NCBI GenBank assembly: GCA_036937835.1 | Contig: CM072873.1 | Coordinates: 14,310,001 to 14,374,000, forward strand | DNA: 64,000 nt | Origin: Pampus argenteus | Taxonomy: Eukaryota > Chordata > Actinopteri > Scombriformes > Stromateidae | Direction: 5' to 3' | Shown: piece after piece, positions 13,101 to 28,400 of the stretch | Layout: every line of letters begins with the position of its first letter | How positions within the stretch are numbered: the stretch's first letter is position 1 | The notes under the pieces: generated by a model | Seen by the model: only the letters and a program-made list of their open reading frames with translations | What the model was told of the DNA's origin: nothing | Database searches by the model: none | Translations under genes and position numbers: made by a program

Positions 13101-13460
13101 AGTGCTGGCGATACTTGTGGAGGAGTGGAAGAGAGCAGCGAGGAGCCCATAGGTGCTGCATCGTCCGAGTCTCCTAAGAGAGGAAACGGTTCAATTGTTA
13201 ATTCTAAAAGGAAACTATAAACAGTGGTGGGCAATGTACAGCATTGGGAAACACCTTGTTGAATATTTGCAACTCAAAACTTTCATTAAAACAACAATGA
13301 ATACAAAAATGATCAATTTGGAGCTACCTACATTTTACGTTTACCTTCACACTAGTGATCAGTTATTTTATTTTTTCTTTAGATTTTAAATGTCAAACAT
13401 GTCCAACAATGGCTTGCCTGATGTTGCAGATGTTTGTTCCACAAGTCCAACTTTCACCAT
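10140..13460 (-). CDS. pacs2: pacs2 exons 20-24: C-terminal region
   Basis: Exons 13418-13460, 13038-13173, 12437-12657, 12029-12142 and 10140-10258 encode about residues 670-879. Sequence landmarks are MVKVGLVEQTSATSGDSDDA, a Ser/Pro-rich stretch (KEASPTPPSSPSV), AELMGLQVDYWV, NTLKCNFRSLQVSRLP, MSMTVVTKEKNKKVMFLPK, SQVIEGISRLICTAKQQQT and, in the last exon, VLIDGVEWNDVKFFQLAAQW to GIFGHTKGPY and stop. Exon 20 ends at a GC donor. The last intron (10259-12028) holds a deleted Tc1-like element. Confidence 0.94.
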
Positions 13461-16400
13461 CTAAACAATAGAAATGAGAGGGAAAATGATTTTTAAACCA
13501 CTGATTTCAACCATTCAGTTTAACCACTTCAAACCTACAGAATAAACATCAACTGCAAAAATACAAAACCAAAGTACAGCGAACATTTATGGCAAATCAG
13601 AAAAAGATGATAATATTTACCCCAATGAAAGGGATGAATTTCTGACACGAGTCCTCGTCAGGGCTGTGGAGAGGTAGTTGGAGAGTGTGCAGGAGCAAAG
13701 GTAGGCGACAAAAAGAATAAAAATGTCATGATAAATAAGAAAAAAGACTTGAATCTACAGGAATTAACTCCTAAAAGAATTTCCAAACTGAAAATCTAAA
13801 GACTATACTTGAAATAGCATCTAAGGTTAGTGAGACTGAGATTTATGGTTAGTAACTTGTACATTTCCAGTGTTTCACATCTGGAAATATTGTTGTCTTC
13901 AATGCATAGAAAGTATGCAACGTGATGACAATACAAGCAGAATCAACAGAGCATGCTCCACTTCAACCTCCACTAAAAACAGATTCACTTCTCAACTGCA
14001 GGCCCCAACTGAGTGTAGCTGGAGAAGCAGAGAGCAAAACATGCAAGCTATCGGCCGATTCGTGGCCTCCACCAAAGCCATCCAATCACTGCAGAGACAG
14101 ACCCAGATCTACCGAACAAGTCAGACAGGCATTCAGGAGGCAGCAAGTCCATCAGGGCAACAGATAAACTACTGACAAGGAAGAAGGAGAGGATCAGAAG
14201 GAAGAGCACCAACCTAAATCCAAAACCTCTCCAGTTCCATGCACTACCTGTGAGCAGTAGTGTGTACCATCGCTACGCTTACAAGCCTTCTACAGTATGA
14301 ACTATTTTTCTGGCAGAGACCAGAAAAATAGCCTGAATGTAGCTCTACTGCAGCTCTACGGTATTTTCTCTAAATGTAAAGACGTTTGATAATGTGAGAG
14401 GTTGTTGCTCTTGCCTTGAAGAAACCTGCCATCGCCCCCCCAGGGAAGAAACAGAGAGACTACACAGAAGGGGAGAGAAAGAGAGAAGACAGTCTACAGT
14501 AGTTAAAAGTTTGCATATAGATGCCACTTTGGTTTTGGTTTTAGTTTTTTTTTTTTTTTACACATCTCTGCTGTAATCAGTTTCGGAGCAGCCAGAGAGA
14601 GAAAGCCAGATGTCTGCCTGGTATGTGAGTGATTTATGTTCACGTCACCTTGCAAGGATGGATTATGACAGAACACATGACATCCGCTGAATATGTTTGA
14701 TCTGTTTATTGTCTTAAATGTGCGATATATAATCGGCATGCATATCAATTAGTGTAAATGGACTGAATGGTTATGGACGTTACTCATGCACTTTTTAAAT
14801 AGAAGTTTCTGGGTTAGGATAGGATATTTTCTTTTAATGCTTGTGCATTAGGGTACGTATTATATCACCCTTTATAAAAAAGGTTTATAAGCATTTATTA
14901 ATAGTTAATAAAACATACCAATGCTTTATAGATCATTTATCCATCAAATGTTTTTTAGCTATTAAGTTCATCAGGAAGATTTATAAACACCAACATTGAT
15001 TTATAAACAGCTTATTGACATTTAAAACTGCAGACTTGATGGATTCATGTTATATAATGTTAGTAAACCATCGATAAAGGGTCCCATGTTCCTCACTTAG
15101 GAACATAAGCCATCAGCTAAATGTTGTCTGTTACAAGCAGTTGTATATATTAATAAATCATTAATAAAGTGTTCATATATTACTCCCTCCCCTTATTATG
15201 TTACAGTGTAAAATAAAAAATTTTTTATTACACCTATTATTATAATTTTTTTAGTAGGACTAATGGCTCTGAGGACACTGTTGACATTAGATTAGATTAA
15301 ACCAAAAATAGAATTAAGATATAAGGTTTGTAGCTGAATTACAACAATGACACATAATGACATAAACAGTATTAGAAAAACCTCATGTTACTGACAGTGT
15401 GCAGGTTTCCTACATCTAGCTGGACAAATAACAGACAGACATGGATGGCCAGAAGCACATGGAGATGATGGGAAGGAAACAGCAGGCTGGAGGAAACTGA
15501 GGAAAAAAGCTCCAGAGGACAGATTCTATACTGGTCTGCCACTTTATCAGCATACTTGTCCCATCAGTGTATAATTTGATTAATGAGAAGTGAGAATTAT
15601 CTTTCTTTGTTGACAAAATCCTTTCATAAATGCCAAATCAGTCAGATGTCACACGAAGGCCGTGGTTCTGTTAATGTGGAGTGCTTGATTACAACAGCAT
15701 ATTTGATGATTAAAGCTGCACCACATTATTTTTTTGCAGCTGCTGTGATCACTTCTGTGTCCACATCTGACATTCATAAGTCCGGATTTAGATTGGATAT
15801 ACTGCTTTTGGCTGCTGTCAAGGAAACTGTAAGTCTAGACTTTTTTGAGCATTAAGAAATTGATGGACAAAAAGGATAAAGCTACAGCGTGTAGGTGGAT
15901 ATAAAACACTCTTCTTTATTGTATTCTCGTGTGAGTTTATCTTTATATAAAAACCCGGCTTGGTGCAGCTTCAGTTAGTCGAAGAAATATCCTGTGGAGT
16001 GTCTGTGTGCTTCTGTTATTCAGCCACATAACTCTCGAGCTGCAGCCTTGATGACATGAGTTACATCTTATCTGAGAGGTTTATGGCTCACGATGTTAAT
16101 AGAGGAAACTTTTTAGGTAGCTGTTAAAGTGGCACGCTCCAGCAAAAGACAGAGAAGGGTCGAGGGGGGAAATGGATCCAACACACAGGAAGCGCATGAA
16201 TCACCAGGCTATGTGAGAAACAAACTCAATTGACCACAATACCTTACTGCAAAATCAAAATGAAAGCTCTTTTTCCTTCAAAGAAAGAAAAGAAAAATAC
16301 AACAAAAAGGAAACCATGTTATTCATACACACACACATACACACACGCACACACTGATGGAAAGACAAGTGAAGTGTTTAGAAGACAGACTCCCCTACAT

Positions 16401-19400
16401 CAGATACAGTAAAGCCACTCGCGCACGTGTAAACATATAAACTCCAAAAAATTAGTGAAACTTTCACCTGGAGTTTGTTTGGTTTTTTTCCAAAAGGGGA
16501 TTGAACGCACGAACAGAAAACAGAACTGTATGTGCATTAAAAAATATAATAATAAAATATCACAGCATCCTTAAATTCTTAATCTTTTAAGGTTTTCAGA
16601 ACATTTCAATCCCCTTTTAAAAAACCTGAAAAACCGTGAAAGCTCTGCATTAGAAGCATTTGTTAGATGAACACTTCCAGACTGAACTAAACTCAAACCT
16701 TTCGCTGGTAGCTCCCAAAAACAAACATTTCAAGTCTCAGTGTTTCTCAGGTCTGTTATTAAATACGGTTGAAATCCTGATAAATTAAAAAAAACATGTA
16801 CCTCTTCTGTTTGTAGGTGAGCATGGCCTCTGCAATGGGAAGCTGGTGAGCTCCGTTAGCTCCCACCATGTACTGTGTTACCCTCGAAACCACGTCTGGG
16901 TTCTCCTGGACTGCAGAGGACACAGTGATTACTATTCTGTTACCACCGCTGACTGTCTACCAGTCAGTGTTTTAGTTATCATGAGATCTGGATTTATCAT
17001 GTTCCATATCTGACTCGTTTTAACAAGGCTGGATCAGCCATCGATTGCTATCATCAGTCTAAGATGATTCTTTGGTTTTCTTTTGAAATCAAAATTGTAT
17101 GACTTTGCAGCCAAGATTTGTAGCTCTGCTGATTTTTTGATGTTCCCCTTTTTTTTTTTTAAACATGGCATGAATAAATGGGTGTGTTGTGGTTCAAAAC
17201 AAAGCAATCAATGAGACTTAATAGCACACCAACAACAGGAGCCTCCTGCTTGTGAAACAGGTCCCTCCAAGCAGCATCTTGGAACAAACTGTTGTATCGA
17301 TAGTCAATGGTGCCCAGATATTTGGAGACAGGATGTGCACCTGAAGGCAGTCAAAGAGAAAAATCAAAAATATGGGACATTAAAAGGAGAAAAACTCACA
17401 CTAAGAATGGCACTAGACAGATGCAACCAACCATGACATTATATGGCTGCAGTAAACATGTTGCACCTTTAAAATTGAAAAAAAAAAACAACGAAATGAA
17501 ACATAAGAGTAACAGATGCAGGCTGTCACTAACCTAGAGGGATGATGAGGAACCTCATGTAGCCGAGCCAGTCAGGGGTCTTATGAGAGAGGTGGTCCAC
17601 AAAAAGCCTCAGGACAGCGCTGAGATAGTGTTGCGCTCCCGCCACTGCGATCTTTATGGGAATGGGCGTCTGGGAGTTACAGTTGCAACTAGAAGAGAAA
17701 ACAACAAAACATACAGTAATAACAATTTAACACAGGTTGATATTTGGTACAGAAAAAAATAACTTCAAGCAGTAAACTGTTTCACATTAAGCACCACTTT
17801 ATATCTGATCTGGCAAAATGCAGCATGTTGGAGGCAGACTTACAATCTCTGTATGCGAGAGACGATGGTGTTGAACGCAGCTTGGATGTCGGCCGTGGTG
17901 CAGGTGCAGACCAAAGGTAGATGGTGGTTTTGTAACATATCTGAAAGATACTGAGAGAGGAGGAAAAGAAGGAATGGATGAGCAGCAAAATCTAAAACTG
18001 AAAGTATAACGTATATTCATTGTTTAAATCATTTGTTATAATTCTCATTACAATGTCAATATGTTTTGATGTTTTATGTGGAAATTCATCACGAAAAGGC
18101 ATTCAGGTTTGTGTTGTTCTTACCTGGCCCTGCCAGTCTGATGTGTTGATGAGGATGATGCTGTCAGGGAGGTGGTTGTCAGATACAAGGATGTGGTTTA
18201 GTTGATCATATACAGTCTTTCTTGGGATCTAGTGAGGCAAAAAATATAATAAATTACTGGATATTAATGCTAAATTAATATTCTGTTGAACCTATCATCA
18301 TTTCAGTATGTCAGTCTCTGTCTGTCTACCATCTTCTGTTACACTTGACAGTCTGAAATGAGCAATTTACTATAAGTTTATCCAGTTAAAGGAGTTTGGT
18401 GAATCTGGCTTTAAACACTTGAATATGAAACTGTTCTTGAATGAGGCCCTGAATTTGTTTAATTTAGAGGTCATAGCATGATTATGTAAAGCTGTCATCA
18501 AGGAAATCTTTTAGTAAATGATAAATAGTGGTACGAGTGGTAGGCATCAAAGAAACGTTTCAGTGTGTTTGTGGTTTGTCCTGCAGCTCTCTTCTCCTAC
18601 CTGTAGGTGGCAGCGCGTGTCCAGGGACCGCTCGTTGTCCAGGCTGTTGGCCCTCTCGTTCTGCGGCCTGCTGGGCTGACGTTCCTTCAATGACGTGCTC
18701 CTGCCTCGCCTCCCAGCCAACTTTGGTTCCTGCCTAAGAAAACGAAAAACAGCAGAGGAAAGCAGAGATCATAATGACATAATGGTTACAAAATCAACAA
18801 AATATAATCATAACAAAAAATGTTGTCAGAAAAGCACAGACTCAGCAATTTTCATTTGCTGAGTCAGCAGTTTTTTTTTTACCTGTTGGATGAAATGATT
18901 AAGGACTCTGTCTTGGTCATTTTGCCACTTGGTGGCAGTCTCTCTAGAAATGTGTCCATGTTATCCATCTCTAGCTCTGTGGTCGGAGTCACCGCCTCCG
19001 GCTGCTCCTGCGGGGAATAAGAAAAAGAGAGAAAAACAAGAATAGTTAGGAGCTGACAGACGTGTTTATGCATTTCCCTCTTCAAAACAACATACTGCAC
19101 TTGTTGAATTTTACTGACTACGGTATGTCTGAGGTTTTTTTTAAGCATTCTACAAATGCTTAATTTTCCATGTTTTACTGCATAATGTCTGCATAGTAAC
19201 ACATATATTAGTTACTAGTATTTTAAGCAGCTTCAAGAGCTGATACTCACAAATGAGACATTATCAGAAACATTATCATCCTGAAACTTGGCTCCTCCGC
19301 ACTTAGTTTTATCTGGATCAATCTGGAACGAGACGGCGATATGAATAATAAACATTATCTGGTTTTGTTGGAAGAAAGTAAAAGAAAGGTTTGTTTTATT

Positions 19401-22400
19401 CAACAGTTCTTGATAGACTTGGTCTGATAGAAGTCAAACAGTTTCATAAATAAACTAGAGATCACAGTATTCCTGCAGACTAATGGGCGTGTGGGAAGTG
19501 ATATTTTCTCTCTCTCAGTGATTAATGTCAGTGTGGCCTTGAGCAAGAAAATTAATGGGGTTTTGCTCCTGTGGATATGCTCATTGGCTGTCAGAGCAGT
19601 ACTGTGTTTCACTGTGGTATTAGTAACCCAGTTTGTTTAAATAAACACAGAGGAAGCACTGATCTGAAGCAGAAATGTGATAAGAAACACAAAGATGCAG
19701 ACATTTGCTGAAACGAGCTAAAGTTTCATGTTTCATGTTCTGAACAAATAGCTTTGGTCTCACTGGGCTGGGAGGCTCCCGGTGGCTCCGGCTGCTGTGG
19801 ATGCTTCCAATCTCAGTTTGAGAGCTGGAGAGGGAGAGACCCTCAAAATATGGCCTGAAACACAACACAACAGTGTATGTCTTAATGTGACTTCTGAGTT
19901 TTAATGACTGAGACCAGGAGTATCTACCGGGACTTTAATTTTATTGTCATTATTTGGCAATATGATACAAGCCATATTGCTCTTAAGCGTTTCGCAATAC
20001 AGACGGACACACTCACTTGAGTTTGGGTTTTGGTGTGCTGAGAACGCTGTCATCATCATCCAGCTCTGGGCCGCTGTCGCTGGGGTTCTCAAACTCCACA
20101 CTGTCCAGGTCCAGATCCTCCTCCTCCACCTCAGGAGGCGGCTCTGCAGGGTCCTGCTCCGAGTCCAGCACCTTCACACATACAAGGATCCACATCACAT
20201 CTTTATTGTGGCTCAGTAAAGGCACACCAAAAAAAAAATTCCCGGAGCGGCATCAATAAAAACACCCACCTCATCCGAAACTCTAAACCGCTTCAGAAGA
20301 GCGACCACTCGCTGCTTAAAGTTCTGCTGCTAAAACACAGGAGAATAAACACACAACCGCAAGTCAGTTTGTGACCTGCATGTGATTTACGACAGTATCT
20401 CAGCAATCGAATACAGAGAACACAGCTACAGCTGCTGCTGCTGAGCAGAAGCACTTCCATTTTACCGGCAGTAGATACATTTGCAGAGTTGGCTGGGTAT
20501 CGATTTTTGCTCATGTGTGCTCAAATAAATCAATAATCAAGCAACATCATGTTTCATCTGCTTTCATCTCCTGCTTCTGTACTATACTGTACTATAAAAC
20601 TGAGCTGATTGGATGGTGTAACATTCACAGTAGTTCTTCCACATACTTGTAGGATCTGTGCTAAAAAGTGCAGAAGCTGGTCTAAGACACTTTTATGTTG
20701 TCACCCATCTATATGTATTGTTTCTATTACTTTTGGTGAGTGTATGAACGCAGTAGTCTCTTACTCTGGTGATGGAGGCGGTCCTTACAATCGACCTCCT
20801 CTGCTTCTTTGGCTTTCGCACATCGTACTCATCATCCTCGAGATCCTGAAAGAAAGAAGAAATAAATGTAAATCTTCAGTCGCCTGCATCATTCAGTTGT
20901 AAGGAGGAGGATTGATTTGCTTTGTCTCAATGATTTCCAGGACCACTCACCTGTCCCTGCACGGCGTCATCGCTGGCTTCCTGCTCTGAGGAGAAGCTCT
21001 CGTACTCTTCTTCCGAGTAGTTATCTGAAGTAGCGGACAAGTAGGGGGATTAAAGGATGGCAAGAAGAAGACACTTCATACATATTTCAATGAGCCTTTT
21101 AAAATTTGACATTCAGCCAGGTTCTAAATATACATGATGTACAGTACACGCAGCGATGTATGCTACCTGAATTTCACTTTGCATGATTAGAGCAAAAAAG
21201 ATTTTTTTACCCTTCTAACATATTTAAGTGATTATGGTAGAAACATGCTATTTTTAACCTCGGGGTTAATGAGAAGCAAAGCGTACCAGAGCATTTGATC
21301 TTCTGCCCCCCCTGCAAGGCTGCCTCCTCATGGTCTATTGGCTGACTGGACAAGGAAAAGATCCAGATCTCTGCCACTTTGCCCAGCATGTCTTTCTGGT
21401 TGCTGCAGAGCGGCAGTACCTGGCCTCCCTCTGTTGGATGCTGCATCACCTGAGGAAATAGAGCAGGAGTAGAAGGCCGTAAGAGAATAGAAGAAGTGCG
21501 GTGAAAGAATGAATCCACTCAAGCTGCAAGTTGTGTGCAGTTTTTTTCACGAATGTTATGGTCGTGAGAGACAGAGAGGTTTCTTGTTTAAATTGTTCCG
21601 TCTGTGATATCATTGTAACAAATATTCAGGTCAAAGATGTGATCTGATGACAGACCGGCGGGCAAAATCTGCAGCAAGATTAACACAAGTCTTCTGCCAG
21701 TTTGTTCACGTCCACAAGAGAAGGTACAACACATTATATTTAAGTCTTAGAAGTGCACACTTGAGTGTTACTGTCCATTATAGACTATACCAAACTTATA
21801 ATTCACTGTACCAGTTATTCTTATTCTTCATATCTCAAATTGTCCAATATCTAAGATATGTGCTAAATCTGGATGCGTCTCTTTGTGCTTCCTGTGAGTC
21901 CTGTGAGACCACATCGGCCTTCAGCAATTTGCACTGTATCTTGTCTGTCAGAGACCCTTTGTATCTCTCAGCTGAAAAAGAGAGAAGCATTCATTTCTTG
22001 TTGTTTAAGTACAACTGTGTGTTTCTGGTTATTTATTCCTTCCAGACGTGAAGGGGAGTTTTTTTCTTTTCTTCTCTCTTTGGTGCTGAGATGTGACCTT
22101 AATAAGCTCCGGTGAGCTTTCTCAGCGATATGAGAACTCCTTAGTGTATCATCACCATCTGTATGGGGAAATATTCATCTGAATCCAGCCACTTCTATAT
22201 GTGATCTAGCTTTCCATATAACATGAGAAACAATCTGTCTGTGGGTTAACATTAAAGAATCCTGTTAGAGCTGATGCACTTTTCTATGCCTACCTACCAT
22301 GGCACTTGTTATCTGCTTTATATTGCACACACTAATAACACAAACTATAGGTGGACAACATGAACATGAATGCAGGTTTGGTGCAGTGTACCTCAGCCAT

Positions 22401-25400
22401 ATCAATAGAGCCCACTGCAAGAGTTTTGTAGCCCAAGATAGTTCGGTTCTTGTATCTCTTCCGCCTTTGGAGCATGATCTGCAGCTTGTTTCCTTCTCGT
22501 TTTAAGAAGTGCGGATACTGAAGGAGGAGGAAACAGAAAAAGAGAGAAGAAACTACTTACTGCTAGAATTTTACCTGTTGTTTTAAGAATAAGGTTCTAT
22601 ATTTGTCTTATTGTTCTTACAAAAAAACAACAATGAATGAATCATAAGTGTCATATATGTATCCAAAGCCTGATTTAGTTTATTCCTCTGTGCTGTGGAG
22701 CTTTATTGCTTTCCAAATACACTATTGCACTGGGTGACATGTTTCTTTATTAAAATGGACATGGGTGCTGCGTTCATCCATCCATTTCTTTCCACTGCTT
22801 ATCCAGGACCAGGTCACAGTGGCATCAGACTGAATAAAGAAATCCAGACATCTTTCACCCTGGCAACACCCTCCAGCTCCTCCTGTGGGATCCCATGGCG
22901 TTCCCAGGCCAGAAGAGATATATAATCCCTCGAGTGTGTTGTGTCTGCTCCGGGGTTTCCTACCAGTTGGCTATGCCTGGAACACGTCCAGAGGGAGGCG
23001 TCCAGGATGCATCAGGTGCCCAAATCACCTCAGATGGCTCCTTTCGACAGGAAGGAGCAGCAGCTCTACTCCGAGCTCCCTCCGGATAACCAAGCTGTAT
23101 GTAGTTTATTTTAAATCAATCAAGTAATCCCCAGCAAATAAGCTATTTACTCGTGTTTGAATATTTTGTTGCTGATTCTTAAATGTGAGGGTTTGATGCT
23201 TTACTTTGTCATATATCCTAGTAAACTGGACTGTTGGTTAGACAAAACAAGACATCAGCATGTAGCATTTTATAGACAATATGATTAATCGAGAAAATAA
23301 TCGTCAGAATAATCGATAATGAAAATAATCATTACTTGCAGTCCTAAAAATTAGGTCAGAAAAGAAAGCTTCATTATTATTGTATTAATATCCACTAGGT
23401 TGCACAGTTGTCATGATGACAAACGAATAAAACTCCAATATATATATTTTAAAAACTTAACAATGCTCATTATTTACCACACAGCTGCCTGGTGATTATT
23501 TTTCCTACCTGCAGGGAAAAGGTGAGAGCCAGATCAGTCTCCACAGACCCACTGGGTGGCAGCACTATCTCATGGGACCTCAAAATCCGCTTGGAGCCCT
23601 GTGGAAAGCGGTTGGTGTTTAATTTATTGGGTGTGCTTCCCCTAGAAAGTATTCTGCATTTCTGCAGCTGGTCTTCACTCTGCAGCAACGCCGCAGCAAT
23701 GAGATGCATTATTCAGCAGAGTTCAATGCATTTTCAAACACTGTACCGGTGTCTTCATATATATAGCTACACTATAAATAAAAATGTAAAGAACAATACT
23801 ATGAACTGAAAAGTGAATATCAGGATATAAACCAGTACGATCCGTCTTTTGCAGAAGTTATTGGATTTCTTAATGTTTGTTTGTGTGTAGCAGTTGTCTG
23901 TTGTGTCTCTTTATGCAGCATACCTGGATTTTAACTGCGATGACCACAGAGATCAACTCTTTATCGAGTTCTCTCATCACCACTAGCTTCTTCAAAGTCA
24001 GACTGCACAACCTGAACAGAGACAGAAACAGATGGAGAAAGACTGAAAACAAGAATGTTTTGGTTCAGCACCACTGGCATGTTTTTCTAACTAGCACAAA
24101 CAGATTAGTCATTCACAACCGGCTGGTTTCATGCATTTATGAAACAGATACAAGTAAACAGCTAAGCAGTTTGCAAGTAAGCAAAACACACACACAGTAT
24201 GGCAGGAAACGCACCAGCTCTGATGTCATCCTCGGGGAACGACCAGGTTTAATGACTCGGAGCAGGTGTGATGTTTCATGTAAGATTTTACATGTGTTAA
24301 TTTGACGCTTTTATGCTGAGCAGCTTGCAATGTGTGAGCAGGCGGAGGTCAGTGTTTTATTTAGGCATATTTTACCAGAACCTGATCTGCTTGGCTGATA
24401 TTATTGGAGGACTGTATCTTATTATTATTCTTTTTGGTCAACTTGAAAGCAGCAAATTCAGCACGGGTATATAGTATCATTACTTTGAAAGATGGTGTCC
24501 ACATTTAAGACAAATACTCACTGTCTTTTAGATTTGTTTTGGTCTCCACCAATCCATGAGGGAAATATCTGACTCTTTAGCTGCTAAAAGCTCCACTATG
24601 TTCACCAGCTATTTGCTAAATGTGTCTGTTTGGCGTTTGGTGCACAGGATGTTTTTTGCAAAACAGCTGCCTGCTGCATCTGGAAATGATTCTAACAATG
24701 GGCTAAAATAGAGCTGAGCATTGATCGCTACAAGCAACACCTCTAAATTCATATAAAATGTTAATTAGAGCAGCTTTAAATGAATGACCAATATTTTATC
24801 AGATTTATAATCAATAATCTTAAAAAAGCTTAATCAAACATGTGACTTTTCAGTTTTGAAGCAGCCAGCGGTCACCTTGCTGTTTTCTCCTCAGCTGCTC
24901 ACCGGATTGAAGAATTAGTTTCAGATCACAGAAACTTTTGATGATTTCTACACTTGTAAGTCTTACTTAATGCGAACCGAGTGTGTCGCAGCAGACTGAG
25001 TTAAATCCTTTTTCGCTCGCATCACTTTGTCTTTGTCGTCCAGCAGACTGAAAACTGAACTGAGGGGGCCAGGGTGGCATTGTTTGGAGGAAGGGAAGGG
25101 GGGTTTAACAAGCCTGTCACGATTTTTTGAGACATTTCCTCACACAAGATGTTTTTTTGTTTTTTTTTTTAAAAGGAGCTTTTCTTTTTTAGGGACTCTT
25201 TGGTTCTTTTGACTAAATCATTCAGAAGAGCTGCTCAGAACAGGCTGGCTGCTCACAATCTGGAGGCCGACCATTCATCATCCGGCTCTTTTTTACAGCA
25301 AAATTAAACAGCGTTAACAGGGTTGTTGTTTAGAATGACATCACTCCTAAATTATTTTGGTGCATAACAACATGGCATTGAATGCCATTCAGCAGCAGGG

Positions 25401-28400
25401 ATGATAACTAAGGGTTAATGTCGTACAGGGTAAAAAAGATGTGGGTCAAAACCTCTATGAGTGAAAGAGGAGAAAGAAATATGTTCAGGCCTGAGAGGAG
25501 AAACAACCAAACACCATATCCACTGTCATTCAGCCTAGAGACTGAGGGGTTGACCTTGGATGTAATCTAACTCCTCTCCAATTCTCCTATTTTGAGAGCA
25601 GGAAGCGAAACACTGATGAAGAGATGAGGCACCAAACAAAAGAAAAACAACAGTCAAGGGCTTTCAAAACCACACGGTTTACTGAGAGTGACATAACTAT
25701 AACGCTGTGTCTGTGCAGTAGAGGGGTATCAATCAGCCACGAGAGAAAAGAAAACACTGGGACGAAGAGAGAGAGAAGAAGCAATGACAATGGCAGGGTT
25801 TGAAGAAACCCCCGAGCAGGCTGAATGAAGACCTTCAGCTGAGACACGGCCCAAGAAATCCACAGGCACAATGAACACAAGCCAATGAAAGCTTGCATTG
25901 TCTCCGGCCTGCTCACACACAGACAATACGCAGCATTCTTGTACTCCTGTTTTGTATTCTACCCTGTTTCTATCGGTTCCAAGCCCACAACACCATCTAT
26001 TTCAGTTATGCTAGGTGGCTGGTTGCTGGTTTGCGTAGGCAGCTAGAGCTAAATGATATCTGCCTCCAGACTGCTCTAGTAGAAGTTACATTTGGGTTTT
26101 TTTTAGTTTTTTTTTTTTTTAGAAGTGATCTTTTGTTTTTCACCCCTCACAATGGGGTTTATCTTGGGGTGTGTTGCACTGTAAATGCTATTTATAATGA
26201 AACATCACTTAATTTGTAAGAGGATCTGTGTTGACCTATTTCTCTTCAGTTGGTGCCCTAAAATCCCGAGAACATGAATGCAACTTAAAAAAGAGTCACA
26301 TTGATTACATTTATTCACCAAAAGTTGTTCAGTTTCACTAAATATGCTTGTGGTTTCCAGAGATCCACACACACTTCTACTGGCATAGGCTGTTTGAAGT
26401 TTTTAACAGATCAGTTGCATTATTTATGAACAACTACTTTAGCACTATTACTGCCCCCTCCTCCTCCCATAACGCACCATAGATAATATCCCATTTACAC
26501 TTGTTATTTTGGGTGTCACATATACAAATAAACCTAACATGGAACTTAATTAACACAGTTTTGGGGTCAGGCCATACTGCAGTCCAAATGGTGATAGCAA
26601 TGCACCTGAAACTGTTATAGGTCAAGAATGGATTATCCCACTTGCCAAAAGGAAAACTTGTGCTAAACCATTCAGCTAACATCCATCCATCAACTAAGAC
26701 AAACTCATGAATGATTTGTAGAGATGGACTATGACCAGAAAAAACTAAAGTTTTGATAAGCATTAAAGCATTAATGTAAGCCTTGAAATCACTGAAGCTG
26801 CTCCACAGACTGTCAGGATTATCTATTCAGCTTTAAGAGACAGATACATTTGCACCTTTTTTTTTATTATCTGGCTAGAATGCGTCTCTAAACCATCCAG
26901 ATTGCAATCTATCGCTAAAGCTTTTTGGTTGCATTTGCAATCAGCTTTTTTGACATCACATAGCTACTCAAAACAGATAAAGTGGAATAGGGTATAAAAG
27001 GTATAAATGACCATATATAGTGTACAAACATGTGATTCATAAAAAGCTGCACTTAAATAACACCTCTAAATGCAAAATCCACTCCAAGACTAGACGGTTC
27101 TTGTTTTCACCTTTAATAATTTGTTTAGTATTCAACATGTTAGACGAGGGGAAACAATAGCAAGCGTAGCCATGATGTCCTTTCTGGTCCTTCTTTGACA
27201 CATAAAGAACGATGTGTCAGAACAATGCAGCTAAGTACTAAGGTTTTACTCAACAGCTGCTGTCTTTATCACTCTGAACTGAAGTTGAGGACACACTCAC
27301 TGCCTCCAGCTAATGCATGTGAAAGCTTCTGTCTGTGCGTTCATGGACAGACACACATGCACACAACACGCTTACTCACACACAGCTGCAGCAAAGAAAC
27401 CTGTTCCCTGTTCTGTTCTGTTCTGTCCTCTCGCTGCCGCCCCAGAGGGACGCACTGGTTTGCTGCCTGTAGCCTGGCCGCCGTTGCCAGGTCCTGATTC
27501 AGTGGCCAGATCAGCACAGATGCTCTGGCAAAGGCCGGAGGGGAGGACCGGCAGGTCCAGTATGGTGCCTTGAGAGCACAATTGCAATCACTTCATCAGC
27601 CAAGAACAACAAACCAACAGGAATGTGTTTTGGTGTCAGCGATGCAGAGACACGTCAACACTGCACTAAATGTAAACACAGACTACAGGGACAACAGGAC
27701 CTGAGAGGTAGCACCAGAACCCATCATCACTACCCATCACCAAAATATGTTACAGCACTCAGTGCCAGTGTTTGATACATTATCATCATTGATTGTCATG
27801 CAGACATGCTGAGGATGACAAGCATTTTCTATGTATTTCTCTGCACCAGATGTTTTCAAACTGTGAGGTACAACTCTCCAATGGTGCACGTGAGCACTTT
27901 CTTTTTATATTACTTCTAAAAATATGTATTTTTACCTTGTTCAGTTTGGGTATATTTATCTGCATGTGTCTATTTATGTATGCAAAGCACTTTGTAGTCT
28001 CCACACCACCATTAATGTGGCTTAACGTATATATTTCCCTTCATTATACAGTCTGTGAGAGAGACATAAAAGGTCAACATCTAGACATCCTGGACCAGGT
28101 TCAAACACAGACTAGTTCTGAGACTTTACAAACGGACCAGGTTGATGAACAGTTGCTCTGTAAACAAAAGTGACTGCTTATTGGCATGCAGACCAAAACT
28201 GTACATAGCAGAAGAAGACGGGAGACGTCGGCTGTGCGGAGGCTGCAGAACATAAACATCTGAGGTGCAATTTCAACTCCTGGATTTGCTCCTGCCCGTA
28301 AGAGTCGGGCAACCGGACACTGTGATCCCCTGCTGCACCGGGCAGGCTGCATCGATAATGAAATTTCCATACTTCACACTGCCACTTCCTGCTCTTCTGC

